DNA of 42,500 bases from Symbiodinium natans (taxonomy: Eukaryota > Sar > Dinophyceae > Suessiales > Symbiodiniaceae). Made by a program: the position numbers and the translations under genes. The notes under the pieces are model-generated. The model made no database searches. It had not been told where the DNA came from and worked only from the letters and a program-made list of their open reading frames with translations. Shown here piece after piece: positions 25,624 to 33,708 of this stretch (the stretch's first letter is position 1; every line of letters starts with the position of its first letter). The stretch covers positions 787,824 to 830,323 of the forward strand of contig CAJNDS010000546.1 in assembly GCA_905221605.1 (NCBI GenBank), written 5' to 3'.

Positions 25624-25680
25624 ATACTTGGAGGTTCGTGGGTACTTTATAAGGGTTGAGGTTCCCTCATGAAAAGCCAC
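25624..25680. mobile_element. family A left end only
   Basis: ATACTTGGAGGTTCGTGGGTAC and a short interior; no right end found. Confidence 0.5.
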
Positions 25681-25699
25681 TTAAAACCAAAAGGGGCAC

Positions 25700-25945
25700 G
25701 CTTGTCTATTCCTAGCTTACCTCTGGGGTCTAGAGCTTTTTTCGACGCAGCACTTCGCTTGCTCGCGTGCGAGAGCTTCTGGCGCAATTTAGGGGTCCCG
25801 CTAGTGGTATTCCCTTACGGTCGCAAGAAGAAGTTATACCAGAATAACCCCACACGACCCTCTCCAATGATGAAGGCTCCTCTATTGGATCTCCTTGGCC
25901 CAACGGGACCCACAAGCAGTACAGGACACCGAGCTGGCCCTCCCA
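25700..25945 (+). CDS. longer open frame, probable exon
   Basis: The + frame is open from 25669 to 25974. The protein-like part reads FFDAALRLLACESFWRNLG, VPLVVFPYGRKKKLYQNN and PTSSTGHRAGPPKGR. Acceptor possibly GACGCAG (25749), donor possibly ATGAAG|GCTCCT (25877). A minus frame is also open. Function unknown. Confidence 0.4.
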
Positions 25946-25974
25946 AGGGCCGGCTCCCAAACTCCAAACCATAA

Positions 25975-26140
25975 ACCCCCCCAACCCCAAACCCCAAACC
26001 TTAAACCCCTAAATCCCTAAACCCCAAACCCCAGACTCCAAACCTTAAACCCCCGAACCCCAAACCATAAACTCAAAACCTTAGCCCCCTAACCCCTAAA
26101 TCCTAAACCCTAAACCCTAAACCCTAAACCCTAAAAGTCG
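25975..26140. repeat. CCCCAAA/CCCTAAA tract
   Basis: Mostly CCCCAAA and CCTTAAA variants, then perfect CCCTAAA. Confidence 0.85.
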
Positions 26141-26159
26141 AAACCTGGCGGCCGCCTCT

Positions 26160-26365
26160 CTAGGATGCCCAGAAGTACCCTTCTTCCCTTTTCGGGCGGC
26201 TTAGGCTCCCTTATGAGGTAACTCCTTTGAGCATGAAACCCTAAACCCTAAACCCTAAACCCTAAACCCTAAACCCTAAACCCTAAACCCTAAACCCTAA
26301 ACCCTAAACCCTAAACCCTAAACCCTTTGGAATCCTAGGATACTGAGCATCCTAGGTCCTAGGTC
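26160..26365. mobile_element. family C element interrupted by a CCCTAAA array
   Basis: It runs from AGGATGCCCAGAAGTACCC to CTAGGATACTGAGCATCCT. Thirteen CCCTAAA units (26236-26326) fill the middle, whereas the nested copy at 11824-11931 has none. Confidence 0.75.
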
Positions 26366-26377
26366 TGCCCCTGCCAG

Positions 26378-26451
26378 GCCTTCGTGAAGCTGAGGGTGGC
26401 GCCGAAGGCGCCTCCTTCAGCCCCGGCGGCCGTGGAGCCGCAGGATCTGAT
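26378..26451 (+). CDS. probable exon, A/P-rich
   Basis: CTGCCAG|GCC TTC opens AFVKLRVAPKAPPSAPAAVE and ends before GATG|GTTTAGGG. A phase-0 GC donor also lies after AFVKLRVAPK (26408). Very GC-rich codons. It could follow the C2 domain as a disordered linker. Confidence 0.65.
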
Positions 26452-26452
26452 G

Positions 26453-26655
26453 GTTTAGGGTTTAGGGTTTTAGGGTTGTAGGGTTTTAGGGTTTTAGGGT
26501 TTTAGGGTTTTAGGGTTTTAGGGTTTAGGGTTTTAGGGTTTTAGGGTTTTAGGGTTTTAGGGTTTTAGGGTTTTAGGATTTTAGGGTTTTAGGGTTTTAG
26601 GGTTTTAGGGTTTTAGGGTTTTAGGGTTTAGGGTTTTAGGGTTTAGGGTTTAGGG
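26453..26655. repeat. TTTTAGGG 8-base array
   Basis: About 24 units, mostly GGGTTTTA, like 17330-17735. The donor GT of the preceding exon may come from its first unit. Confidence 0.95.
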
Positions 26656-26754
26656 TCGGTTCGCCAAAGTTTAGGGATTTAGGGTTTAGGGGTTTAGGAG
26701 GTTTGGGGTTTAGGGGTTGAGGGGTTTAGGGGTTTATGGGTTTAGCGCTTTAAG

Positions 26755-26811
26755 GCCCCTTGTTTCTCTGAAAAATGGTTTGATCCCTTCTGTGGGCCCT
26801 ATGTTGTACCA
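26755..26811 (+). CDS. exon-like island resembling a C2 loop
   Basis: CTTTAAG|GCC CCT opens APCFSEKWFDPFCGPYVVPP and stops. W-F-D-P-F-C-x-P-Y-V-V recalls DWFPGSKGSDPFCE of exon 21567. A second + frame is also open. Confidence 0.35.
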
Positions 26812-26856
26812 CCATAAACGGCTGCGCGAAAAGCCTAAGCCATGCGACCTGAATGC

Positions 26857-27054
26857 GCATGGCACTTCATTCCCCAAATACAACTGTGCTAAGAACCAAA
26901 TCAGAACCATCTTACGTTAGTAAAGGGGTTGATAAGTGGGTTTAAGGTACAGTTATGTCTGGGTCATCAGTCGCCCTAAACCCTAATCCCTAAACCCTAA
27001 ACCCTAAACCCTAAACCCTAAACCCCATTGGGTTCTAAGTACCCTGACCCTCCG
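26857..27054. mobile_element. family A copy with CCCTAAA insert
   Basis: GCGCATGGCACTTCATTCCCC to ATTGGGTTCTAAGTACCCTGACC. Six CCCTAAA units (about 26974-27025) lie between the GGGTCATCAG part and the right end. Confidence 0.6.
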
Positions 27055-27078
27055 AGAAAGCCCTAAGCGACCCCGCAG

Positions 27079-27123
27079 GAAGCGCCGAGCGAAGCGCCGA
27101 AGGCGCCGAAGAATGCGGCCAAG
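27079..27123 (+). CDS. probable exon, phase 0-0, A/P/K-rich
   Basis: GACCCCGCAG|GAA GCG to GCCAAG|GTGGCA, exactly 45 bases: EAPSEAPKAPKNAAK. Low-complexity, likely a flexible basic linker. CCCTAAA upstream, TTTAGGG downstream. Confidence 0.65.
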
Positions 27124-27157
27124 GTGGCAGGCGGAGCTCCCACTAGCTAAAGGAAGG

Positions 27158-27229
27158 GGTTTAGGGTTTAGGGTTTAGGGTTTAGGGTTTAGGGTTTAGG
27201 GTTTAGGGTTTAGGGTTTAGGGTTTAGGG
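27158..27229. repeat. TTTAGGG array
   Basis: About 10 perfect units. The island at 27235-27300 that follows is open in two frames (SALRRDPKFGKAPYWG or TAHSEETLSLGKPHIG). Confidence 0.95.
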
Positions 27230-27383
27230 CTTTACCTGCGGGCACAGGGCACACAGCGCACTCAGAAGAGACCCTAAGTTTGGGAAAGCCCCATATTGGG
27301 GATTGAAGCCCAAAACCTAAATCCTCAACCCTGAGCCCTAAAGCCTGAGCCCCAAACAGGGATTTGACGAATAAGGTTTCAAG

Positions 27384-27441
27384 GCGAACCCCCGGAACTC
27401 GAGCAGATGATCCCACGCATGTACCTCAACAGTCCCGCAAG
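27384..27441 (+). CDS. probable exon
   Basis: TTTCAAG|GC then EPPELEQMIPRMYLNSPA to CCGCAAG|GAGCTG. The frame continues RSCGGTLW into TTTAGGG. Confidence 0.5.
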
Positions 27442-27469
27442 GAGCTGTGGTGGCACTTTGTGGGCTTGG

Positions 27470-27555
27470 GGTCTAGGGTTTAGGGTTTAGGGTTTAGGGT
27501 TTAGGGTTTAGGGTTTAGGGTTTAGGGTTTAGGGTTTAGGGTTTAGGGTTTAGGG
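27470..27555. repeat. TTTAGGG array
   Basis: Eleven to twelve perfect units. Confidence 0.95.
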
Positions 27556-27585
27556 AATCACTTTGACAACACATCCCCTTCGCAG

Positions 27586-27605
27586 ACCTACAAAAGGTTC
27601 CGATG
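27586..27605 (+). CDS. 20-base micro-exon candidate
   Basis: CCCCTTCGCAG to CCGATG|GTAAAG, both consensus-like, frame TYKRFR. It is too short to test by content. Confidence 0.3.
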
Positions 27606-27857
27606 GTAAAGTTCAGAGTTTCAACCGGCTAAGCCTGAAACCTCCCGTCTAGTCCTTTTTAGGGTTTAGGGTTTAGGGTTTAGGGTTAAAGCCCATAAGG
27701 GGCTTTCCCAGAATTAGGGTAACTCTTTTTGAGGGGTTCCTTTTAGTACCCTAAACCTCTTCATCTCCACCCCACCCCCCGAATGTTCTTGTCTTAAGAA
27801 GAAGTCGAACCCTAAACCCTAAACCCTAAACCCTAAATTTAGGAGCCTCCGGCTCAG

Positions 27858-27890
27858 GCCGCCGACCCAAGAGCCTCAAAGCCGGAGCTT
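27858..27890 (+). CDS. probable exon, phase 0-0
   Basis: CGGCTCAG|GCC GCC to GAGCTT|GTTGTT, exactly 33 bases: AADPRASKPEL. GC-rich, preceded and followed by CCCTAAA-type units. Confidence 0.45.
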
Positions 27891-28002
27891 GTTGTTACCC
27901 TAAAGCCTAAACGCTAAACTCTACACCCTAAACCCTAAACCCTAAACCCCTAAACCAGGGTTCGGGGGTTTGAGGACGTGTTGTGGGAATGGGGGGGTAG
28001 AG

Positions 28003-28032
28003 GCTTCGAACTCTTGGAGTGGTTGGCGTAAG
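28003..28032 (+). CDS. probable 10-codon exon, phase 0-0
   Basis: GGTAGAG|GCT TCG to GCGTAAG|GTTGCA, exactly 30 bases: ASNSWSGWRK. Confidence 0.45.
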
Positions 28033-28104
28033 GTTGCAACACGTGAAACCTCAAACCCAGTCCCTAAATCCCAAACCCCTAACCATAAACCTATACCCAG
28101 AACC

Positions 28105-28500
28105 CTAATCCCTCAAGACTCCAGAACCTTCACTCCAGGTTTGAGCCTGTGTGGGTCTAATGCTGTTGTCTTGAGGGTAGTTTTGGGGCTTTGGGTTCGA
28201 TCTTTGGGGCAGGTTTGGTTGGGCTGTAGGGCAGTCTGGAGGGGCGGGCTGGTGTGGGGGTGTGGGCGGGGGGGTGGGGGGGGGGTGGGGTGGGGGGGGT
28301 GGAGGTTTTGCCAAAGAGCCCCTACCCCCTGTGCTGAACCGCCTATGGTCGATGCGTTTACGTCGTGTGAGTGGCGCGGTCCTCCATGAAAAATTGTGCA
28401 CCGACCCCCCACCCGACCCCCCCCCCCCGTTTTAATGTTGGGGGTGTAAGGGAGGGTTCCCTCCCCCAAAACCATCCAACACACCACCAGGGTCGGCGGA
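28105..28500. repeat. G-rich tract and dispersed repeat F, copy 2
   Basis: A strongly G-rich plus strand at 28190-28310. Then GGTCCTCCATGAAAA, GGGAGGGTTCCCTCCC and CCATCCAACACACCACC (28375-28499), homologous to 21355-21465. Open frames of 98-139 codons on both strands here are products of the base bias. Confidence 0.6.
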
Positions 28501-28597
28501 CCCTAAACCCTGCACCCTAAACCCTGCACCCTTAACCCTAAACCCTAAACCCCAAACCCTAGACCCTAAACCCTAAACCCTAAACCCTACCTAAAAG

Positions 28598-28722
28598 GAT
28601 TTGTGGGCCCAAGATGGAAGGACGAGTTTCCGCACCTTGCGGGTTTTAGGCGCTGCGGAGACCTGTTCAAGGCTTTGGGGCAAAAAGTCTTCCTTCAGAC
28701 ATGATCTTGGGAGCCCTATGCG
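28598..28722 (+). CDS. probable exon, about 42 codons
   Basis: CTAAAAG|GAT TTG opens DLWAQDGRTSFRTLRVLGAA, then ETCSRLWGKKSSFRHDLGSP, to ATGCG|GTGTAG. A long single-frame island with CCCTAAA upstream and TTTAGGG downstream. No family recognised. Confidence 0.5.
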
Positions 28723-28899
28723 GTGTAGGGTTTAGGGTTTAGGGTTAGAGCTTAGGGTTTAGGGCTTAGGGCTTAGGGTTTAGGGTTTAGGATTTAGGGT
28801 TTAGGGTTAGAGCTTAGGGTTTAGGGTTTAGGGGGGCTCAGGGTTGAGGATTTTGAGTCTACGCTGGATTAGCGCCAGTAGTAATGCAAAAAAAACAAA

Positions 28900-29015
28900 A
28901 ACATGCGCCCAGTCTATGCGCAACACGACTTTGCGGTTGTCTCCATGCACGCTGCCTCAATCATACCACCAGCAGGAAGCGACTTCCATTGCTGGGGCTT
29001 CGGGATAGTTTTGCC
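28900..29015 (+). CDS. exon-like island, two frames open
   Basis: VYAQHDFAVVSMHAASIIPP and on through GSDFHCWGFGIVLP, or in another frame SMRNTTLRLSPCTLPQSYHQ after GCGCCCAG. The first looks more protein-like. Confidence 0.4.
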
Positions 29016-29044
29016 CCTAAACCCTAAACCCTAAACCCTACACC

Positions 29045-29364
29045 CTGCGCGAGAGCTGCGGTTGAATTTCGTCCTGGATCATCCAGCCATGCCTGGCAAC
29101 AGATACGAAATGGTACAAAAGGCACTCGATACGTCTGCAAATGGTATTTGGGGGCTTACAAGAATACGAGACCCTAATATAGACCCCCAAATATCAGGAT
29201 CCCCTTTTAATAAGGCATATCGGTACACCAGCTCAAGACCATACCGCGGCGAGCGTGGCTTCGGGCTCAGAAAGGCTCGCTTAGGCCTTGCTTCTTCATG
29301 TAAGGGCACGCCACGCAGAAGGTGCGGTCAAGTTGTTGCTACTTGTGCTTCTGATATGACTTGA
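29045..29364 (+). CDS. open frame, about 105 codons
   Basis: LNFVLDHPAMPGNRYEMVQK, then ALDTSANGIWGLTRIRD, and a less convincing tail. A second + frame (EFRPGSSSHAWQQIRNGTKG) is open for the first 43 codons and a minus frame also exists. Repeat-free. Possibly one exon of 120-200 bases at its start. Confidence 0.4.
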
Positions 29365-29439
29365 CTTTCCCATGAGAACCATGAGTTGATGTTGTCCAGC
29401 ATTTAGGCGTCAGGCAGGTTCTGGACGAATTTCGGGCTT

Positions 29440-29661
29440 CTTGTCAGGCAAAGTCTCATGGGTCCTGTCTGGGCTTGGTGTTCAGGTTTCGAGTTTGGGG
29501 CTGCTTGGCTTAGTCATGCGATAAAGGAGGAAGGGGTTCTGCTGTCACAAAGCCCGACTTCTCACGTGTCCGCTTTGTGGTCTGATGCTTGTGCACTGGG
29601 TTTACGTCTTGTCCCGCGTCGTCCAGCAGCGCGCGTTCACGGCTTTCCACGTGGTGCTTGA
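29440..29661. other. repeat-free coding-like island, strand undecided
   Basis: Plus: FEFGAAWLSHAIKEEGVLLS and on to a stop at 29659. Minus: a 110-codon ATG frame (29510-29842) with VKHHVESRERALLDDAGQDV. Either may be a shadow. Confidence 0.35.
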
Positions 29662-29984
29662 CTATAGAAGGGGAAGAGGCGATCCATGCACAGGTCATGT
29701 GAAAGCAACGAGATAACCTGCTTCTAACTTCAGAAGCACCCGTTGCATTACTTTTGGGTTTAGGGTGTAGGTTTAGGGACATGAGGATGCCGATTCGACT
29801 AGCAGAAAGAATCCCCAATGAAGCGGAATCTCCAAGCCCCAAAGCCTAAAACCCGAAACCCCAACCTGAAACCCCAAACCCCAAACCCAAAGACCCAAAC
29901 CCTAAACTCTACACCCTACCCCCAAACCTTAGCAAATGCTCCCCCAACATAAAAGGTGGTCTGTAGGGCGAACCTGGCCTCAAG

Positions 29985-30043
29985 GTGCCGACAACGAGGC
30001 GCCGCACATGTGTTTGGTCCTGCCCGGGCCGATGCCCAAAGAG
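29985..30043 (+). CDS. probable exon with GT donor
   Basis: CCTCAAG|GT then ADNEAPHMCLVLPGPMPKE to AAAGAG|GTTTAG. GC-rich third positions favour this frame; the other two + frames are also open. Confidence 0.4.
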
Positions 30044-30216
30044 GTTTAGGGGTTCAGGGTTTGGGTTGAGGGTTTAGGGTTTAGGGTTTAGGGTTAGAGT
30101 TTAGTTTAGGGTTTGGGGCTTAGGGTTGAGGAGGGGCCATAGACTCCCGGGATCCGACCCAGCGAGAGCCATCAGTGGTTGAGGGTTTGGGGAAGGGTTC
30201 TAGGAGCCCTCTGAAG

Positions 30217-30255
30217 GGAGCATCTACTTTGTAGAATCTTCGCGTTGGTTTTGAA
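30217..30255 (+). CDS. exon candidate with GTAAGG donor
   Basis: CTCTGAAG|G then EHLLCRIFALVL to TTTTGAA|GTAAGG. An overlapping frame from 30136 reads DSRDPTQREPSVVEGLGKG. Confidence 0.35.
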
Positions 30256-30351
30256 GTAAGGGTTTTGGGGATTTGGGTTTCCTGGTGTCCTCGGCCCTAA
30301 ACCCTAAACCCTAAACCCTAAGCCCTAAACCCTAAACCCTAAGCATTCACA

Positions 30352-30483
30352 GGAATGGTTCTACTTTTCCGTTTCCATGGCTGTTGCAGCAGTCAGCATC
30401 AGGGTGTTAAAGGGCTTTGGGAGGCCTTTGGTGCTGTTGTTCGCTCAGACATGTACTTTGCTCTTGGACTCTTGCAGCGACGA
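30352..30483 (+). CDS. exon-like island with two hydrophobic stretches
   Basis: CATTCACAG|GAA TGG opens EWFYFSVSMAVAAVSIRVLK, then FGRPLVLLFAQTCTLLLDSC. About 44 codons in one frame, ending where the family D left end begins (30484). A membrane protein segment is likely if real. Confidence 0.4.
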
Positions 30484-30503
30484 CCCAGACCCCTGGGAGG
30501 ATC
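30484..30503. mobile_element. family D left terminal repeat, truncated
   Basis: CCCAGACCCCTGGGAGGATC is followed at once by TTTTAGGG/TTTAGGG units. The rest of the element is missing. Confidence 0.6.
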
Positions 30504-30591
30504 AGGGGTTTTAGGGTTTAGGGTTTAGGGTTTCGGGTTTAGGGTTTAGGGTTTAGGGTCCGACTCCAATCCCCCCCCCCCCCCCTGAAAG

Positions 30592-30646
30592 GACAAAATA
30601 CCAGCACCAGGCAGTCTCTACCCTCCCATGAGAAAAGGCAGTGGAC
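30592..30646 (+). CDS. exon-like island after poly-C
   Basis: A C run, CTGAAAG|G, then QNTSTRQSLPSHEKRQWTL. Confidence 0.3.
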
Positions 30647-30689
30647 CTTAAAACCCTCGACCCTAGACCCTAAATGACTAAGCCCAAAG

Positions 30690-30764
30690 CTCCCTAACCC
30701 TCGATGCCATCCTTTGGCACTCAACCAGCCTCAAAAAGCCCGCAACTTTGAAACATAGCTGCAG
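30690..30764 (+). CDS. exon-like island with GT donor
   Basis: LTLDAILWHSTSLKKPATLK to AGCTGCAG|GTGCGC, before a C run of about 24. Confidence 0.35.
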
Positions 30765-30960
30765 GTGCGCCCCCCCCCCCCCCCCCCCCCCCCTCCCTCC
30801 CCTTGTGAGGTTGGTTTTGAGTCGTTAGAGCTTCGGATCCTGAGCCCTCAGCCCTAGACCCTAAGCCCTAAACCCCAAACCCTAAGCCCTGAATCCTAAA
30901 CCCTAAACCCTCCTAACCCTGAGCCCGACAGCCCTAAACCCTAAACCCTCCCCTTGAAAG

Positions 30961-31005
30961 GAGCTGGAGAAGCTGCAGCGTGCCTGGGGCCTTGCAAGAA
31001 ACGAG
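30961..31005 (+). CDS. probable 15-codon exon, phase 0-0
   Basis: CCTTGAAAG|GAG CTG to AACGAG|GTGGTG, exactly 45 bases: ELEKLQRAWGLARNE, a helix. The frame continues VVGVQGLFGG to an alternative GC donor. CCCTAAA upstream, TTTAGGG downstream. Confidence 0.6.
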
Positions 31006-31089
31006 GTGGTGGGAGTCCAGGGTCTCTTTGGAGGCTCGAGGATACTTCTTAGGTTAGGGTTTGGGGTTTGGGGTTTAGGGTTTAGGGGT

Positions 31090-31188
31090 CATAGCCAGCT
31101 CTTTCGGTGGAGGTTCATGAGCAGTGGCAACATGAGGTCGCGACCCACGAGCCTCCGAGCAGCGTCTAAGATCACACAGCCGTGAACC
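31090..31188 (+). CDS. exon-like island
   Basis: HSQLFRWRFMSSGNMRSRPT then LRAASKITQP. The ends (GTGGAGGTTCATGAGC and CCGTGAACCCTCGAAA) resemble family A terminal repeats, so it may instead be a short family A copy. Confidence 0.3.
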
Positions 31189-31255
31189 CTCGAAACCCCC
31201 CTTCTTTAAGCGATAGTTATAACAATATGGTGCTTACGTTTCCCTAAAACTTGAG

Positions 31256-31352
31256 CCATCAAGCTCAATGCCATTACCTACAAGAGCGCAGGGATAGCCC
31301 TAAGCCGACTGTCGCGTAGCACAGCTGCGTTTCTAAAAGCCGGAGTCTCCGC
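31256..31352 (+). CDS. exon-like island
   Basis: AIKLNAITYKSAGIALSRLS then RSTAAFLKAGVSA, 33 codons. No repeats in 31100-31380. Confidence 0.35.
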
Positions 31353-31399
31353 ATGAAGCGCACAAAAGCGCCCGTGACTTTAATGAGTTTAGGGTTTAG

Positions 31400-31512
31400 G
31401 TTTTGGCAAATGTCGTGTTCCACTCTCAGCAAGAGCGGTCCTTGTGGCTCAACCGCACATGCGGCCGAAGTTAGGTTCGGGCTTCACTGGTGTGATCGGA
31501 GCCCACATCCCC
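31400..31512 (+). CDS. exon-like island
   Basis: FGKCRVPLSARAVLVAQPHM then RPKLGSGFTGVIGAHIP. Another frame after CTCTCAG reads QERSLWLNRTCGRS. Confidence 0.3.
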
Positions 31513-31612
31513 TAAACCGCGCTAAACCCTAAACCATCAGAGTTTAGGGTTTAGGGTTTAGGGTTTAGGGTTTGGGGATTAGGGTTTAGGGTTTAGGGTT
31601 TAGGCCACCAAG

Positions 31613-31867
31613 GACTTCGGAGAGCATCCGTGGAGAGTGGTCTCACCATCCGCGAGGCGAAATATCCTTTCGGCTTATTCCACAACAGTTCTTTCAGGTT
31701 CCAGTTTGGGTTCTTTGGGTTCATGGTTTCAAGTTGAACCCCGAAATACTGGGTACCTTACACACTTCTCAAGACATTGCAGCCTAGCATGGGTGATTGC
31801 CGATTCGGAAACACAAGCGCAATTGTTGACTGAAGCGCGCGGACTTCCTGTGGAGGGAAATGCTTAG
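31613..31867 (+). CDS. long open exon, possibly terminal
   Basis: CACCAAG|GAC TTC opens an 84-codon frame to TAG at 31865-31867: DFGEHPWRVVSPSARRNILS, then WFQVEPRNTGYLTHFSRHCS and IADSETQAQLLTEARGLPVE. The longest splice-entry frame in the window. No domain recognised. It may end earlier at a GC donor (CGCGAG|GCGAAA, 31658). Confidence 0.55.
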   Translation, partial: DFGEHPWRVVSPSARRNILSAYSTTVLSGSSLGSLGSWFQVEPRNTGYLTHFSRHCSLAWVIADSETQAQLLTEARGLPVEGNA

Positions 31868-31937
31868 AGATGGCTCGATGACCGTAGCTAAACCATAAAT
31901 ATCCCTACCCTAAACCCTAAACCCTAAACCCTAAGCC

Positions 31938-32013
31938 CCAACGGTTTGTTGTGTTCTGTTTCCGTTCCCTCAAGCCAGTCTTTGCAATCTTCGCCTCTAG
32001 GCTCTGCCAGTGA
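31938..32013 (+). CDS. exon-like island, frame undecided
   Basis: Three frames are open, for example QRFVVFCFRSLKPVFAIFAS. Flanked by CCCTAAA upstream and TTTAGGG downstream. Confidence 0.3.
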
Positions 32014-32060
32014 TTCGGGGTTTAGGGTTTAGGGTTTAGGGTTTAGGGTTAGGGAAAAGT

Positions 32061-32158
32061 AGCAGCGCGGCAGACTTGTCTTGGTGAATAGAAAGAAAGT
32101 TACAAGATCCTGGAGGGAAGAGAACACTCAGGGAGTAGTAGGGAACATTGGGTCACCT
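32061..32158 (+). CDS. exon-like island
   Basis: QRGRLVLVNRKKVTRSWREE then NTQGVVGNIGS, 33 codons. TTTAGGG upstream, CCCTAAA downstream, opposite to the usual polarity, which lowers confidence. Confidence 0.3.
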
Positions 32159-32286
32159 AGCCCTAAACCCTACACCCCCTCCAAGAACTTCATAGGAAAG
32201 GCTGGGAGGGTTTAGGGTTTAGGCTTTAGGGCTTAGGGCTTAGGGTTTAGGGTTTAGTGTTTAGGGTTCTCGCGCGAGTTGCGAAG

Positions 32287-32352
32287 GTGCGCCAGCTCTC
32301 GGTCGCGGAGCTCGAAAGGTGGCTCGAGGAGACATCGTTCTTTCCCTCGAGG
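32287..32352 (+). CDS. probable exon
   Basis: GTTGCGAAG|GTG CGC opens VRQLSVAELERWLEETSFFP. GC-rich codons and a helix-like pattern; an alternative GT donor lies after CTCGAAAG (32319). TTTAGGG lies on both sides. Confidence 0.55.
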
Positions 32353-32439
32353 GTTTTAGGGTTTTGGGCTAGGGTTTAGGGTTTAGGGTTTAGGGTTTAG
32401 GGTTTAGGGTTTAGGGTTTAGGGTTTAGGGAGAGCGCAG

Positions 32440-32580
32440 GGTGTTCTCCAAGTACCCCTGTCTATACTACCCTGCCTAGGTTCCCCAACATAAATATGTC
32501 GATTTATGGACAAGTAAGCCTAATTGAGGTTTTTTAAGAGGGGAACCTGGAAAGCGGGGGGATAGTATGGAGGGGGTAGT
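32440..32580. mobile_element. repeat H copy 2
   Basis: CTATACTACCCTGCCTAGGTTCCCC on the left, GGGGAACCTGG and GGGATAGTATGGAGG on the right, a mirror palindrome. Related to 9410-9565. Confidence 0.6.
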
Positions 32581-32587
32581 AGGCTAC

Positions 32588-32700
32588 TGTATGCTTAAGA
32601 ACCCCAAAAAGAAGAAAGAATAACAATCCCTATATTACCCTTAGTGTAAGGAAGAATATTTTTGTTTTTTTCGGGGTTCTTAAGCAAGTAGTAGTAGGGG
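32588..32700. mobile_element. element I, terminal inverted repeat
   Basis: TGCTTAAGAACCCC on the left and GGGGTTCTTAAGCA on the right, a perfect 14-base terminal inverted repeat, with an AT-rich interior. Directly next to repeat H. Confidence 0.65.
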
Positions 32701-32765
32701 AACCCGTGGGGATTAGGGTTTGGGATTGGGGGTCTCAGTGTTTAGGGTCGACGTAGGATTTCAAG

Positions 32766-32802
32766 ACGCACGGCTGGGGGTCTTGTTTAGTTCTTGAATT
32801 TG
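32766..32802 (+). CDS. micro-exon candidate
   Basis: GATTTCAAG then THGWGSCLVLEFA to GCG|GTTTAG. The island at 32884-32946 (FVFRIASQRDLCSRCQG) is similarly weak. Confidence 0.3.
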
Positions 32803-32999
32803 CGGTTTAGGGTTTAGGGTTTAGGGTTTGGGGTTTGGGGTTTGGGGTCTAGGGTTTAGGGTTTAGGGTTTAGGGTTTGGGGTCATTTCGTATTTCGTAT
32901 AGCTTCTCAGCGGGATCTGTGTTCCAGATGCCAGGGTCTTGCACCCTAAACCCTAAACCCTAAATCCTAAACCCTAAACCCTAAACCCTAAACCTGGGC

Positions 33000-33085
33000 G
33001 CAAATGGTCAGGGATCTGAGGATGAGGCTCTTGGGGTTGTACTTTGCTGCTTCGGAAGGTTGTGGACCACGTTTTGGGATACGAG
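33000..33085 (+). CDS. exon-like island, two frames open
   Basis: WAQMVRDLRMRLLGLYFAAS, or LGANGQGSEDEALGVVLCCF. The first, with MVRDLRMRL, would fit a linker next to a channel helix, but this cannot be shown. Confidence 0.35.
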
Positions 33086-33186
33086 TTGAAACGTTCCCCC
33101 TTATACTAACAGTCCTTCATAGGAATTATCATAAGGGGTACTATAATCCACATTAAGGACTTCTAGTATAAGGGCGGAACATCCCA
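33086..33186. mobile_element. MITE-like family B, copy 6
   Basis: AACGTTCCCCCTTATACTAAC to TATAAGGGCGGAACATCCCA, a full copy. Confidence 0.75.
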
Positions 33187-33189
33187 AGA

Positions 33190-33480
33190 TTCGACGACTT
33201 AGGGCTTAGGGGCGTGAGTTGTTCGGGGGGCGCCTAGAGGCATGATCGCACTGCGCTACGCACAAAATGAATAGCTTTAGTCGGGTCCGGGCTCACTGGG
33301 AGCCCATTTGTGCGTTGGGGTTTAGGGCTTCGGGAGTAGGGGTTTAGGCTTTAGGGTTTAAAAGCTTAGGAACCCCGGTTATAGTTGGGTTCAGAAGTGC
33401 ACTGAACCTACTTAGGGTTTAGGGTTTATGGTTTAGTTAGGGTTTAGGGTCCCTGAACCCTAAACCCTAAACTTCCAAGC
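33190..33480. other. intron-like stretch
   Basis: It holds a weak island (GMIALRYAQNE, about 33241-33273), TTTAGGG tracts, a family A fragment (33368-33412) and CCCTAAA units before the next exon. No gene supported. Confidence 0.5.
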
Positions 33481-33490
33481 CAGCCTGCAG

Positions 33491-33553
33491 GAGGAGCAGC
33501 TCCGCAAGCAGCGCCGGCGCAGCCGGCGCGACGAGGAGCGCGGGCAGAAGCAG
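33491..33553 (+). CDS. probable exon, phase 0-0, highly charged
   Basis: AGCCTGCAG|GAG GAG to AAGCAG|GTGGTG, exactly 63 bases, 21 codons: EEQLRKQRRRSRRDEER followed by GQKQ. Almost every third base is G or C. A charged helix or coiled coil. CCCTAAA upstream, 10-unit TTTAGGG array downstream. The frame continues VVEEEAG if the donor is not used. Confidence 0.75.
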
Positions 33554-33589
33554 GTGGTGGAGGAGGAGGCCGGGGTTTGGGGTTTGGGG

Positions 33590-33660
33590 TTTAGGGTTTA
33601 GGGTTTAGGGTTTAGGGTTTAGGGTTTAGGGTTTAGGGTTTAGGGTTTAGGGTTTAGGGG
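33590..33660. repeat. TTTAGGG array
   Basis: Ten perfect units after three TTTGGGG variants. Confidence 0.95.
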
Positions 33661-33708
33661 TTGCCGGGTTCGGGCCGAATGGTCTTGTCAAGGTTTGGGG
33701 CTTGGTGG

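Noticed and set aside
28105-28487. 98-139-codon frames on both strands
   Set aside because: The region is extremely G-rich on plus, so stops are rare by composition; the peptides are Pro- or Gly-rich and overlap a dispersed repeat.
31256-31352. Histone-like segment
   Set aside because: The frame has an alanine/serine/leucine pattern, but no histone-fold motif lines up.
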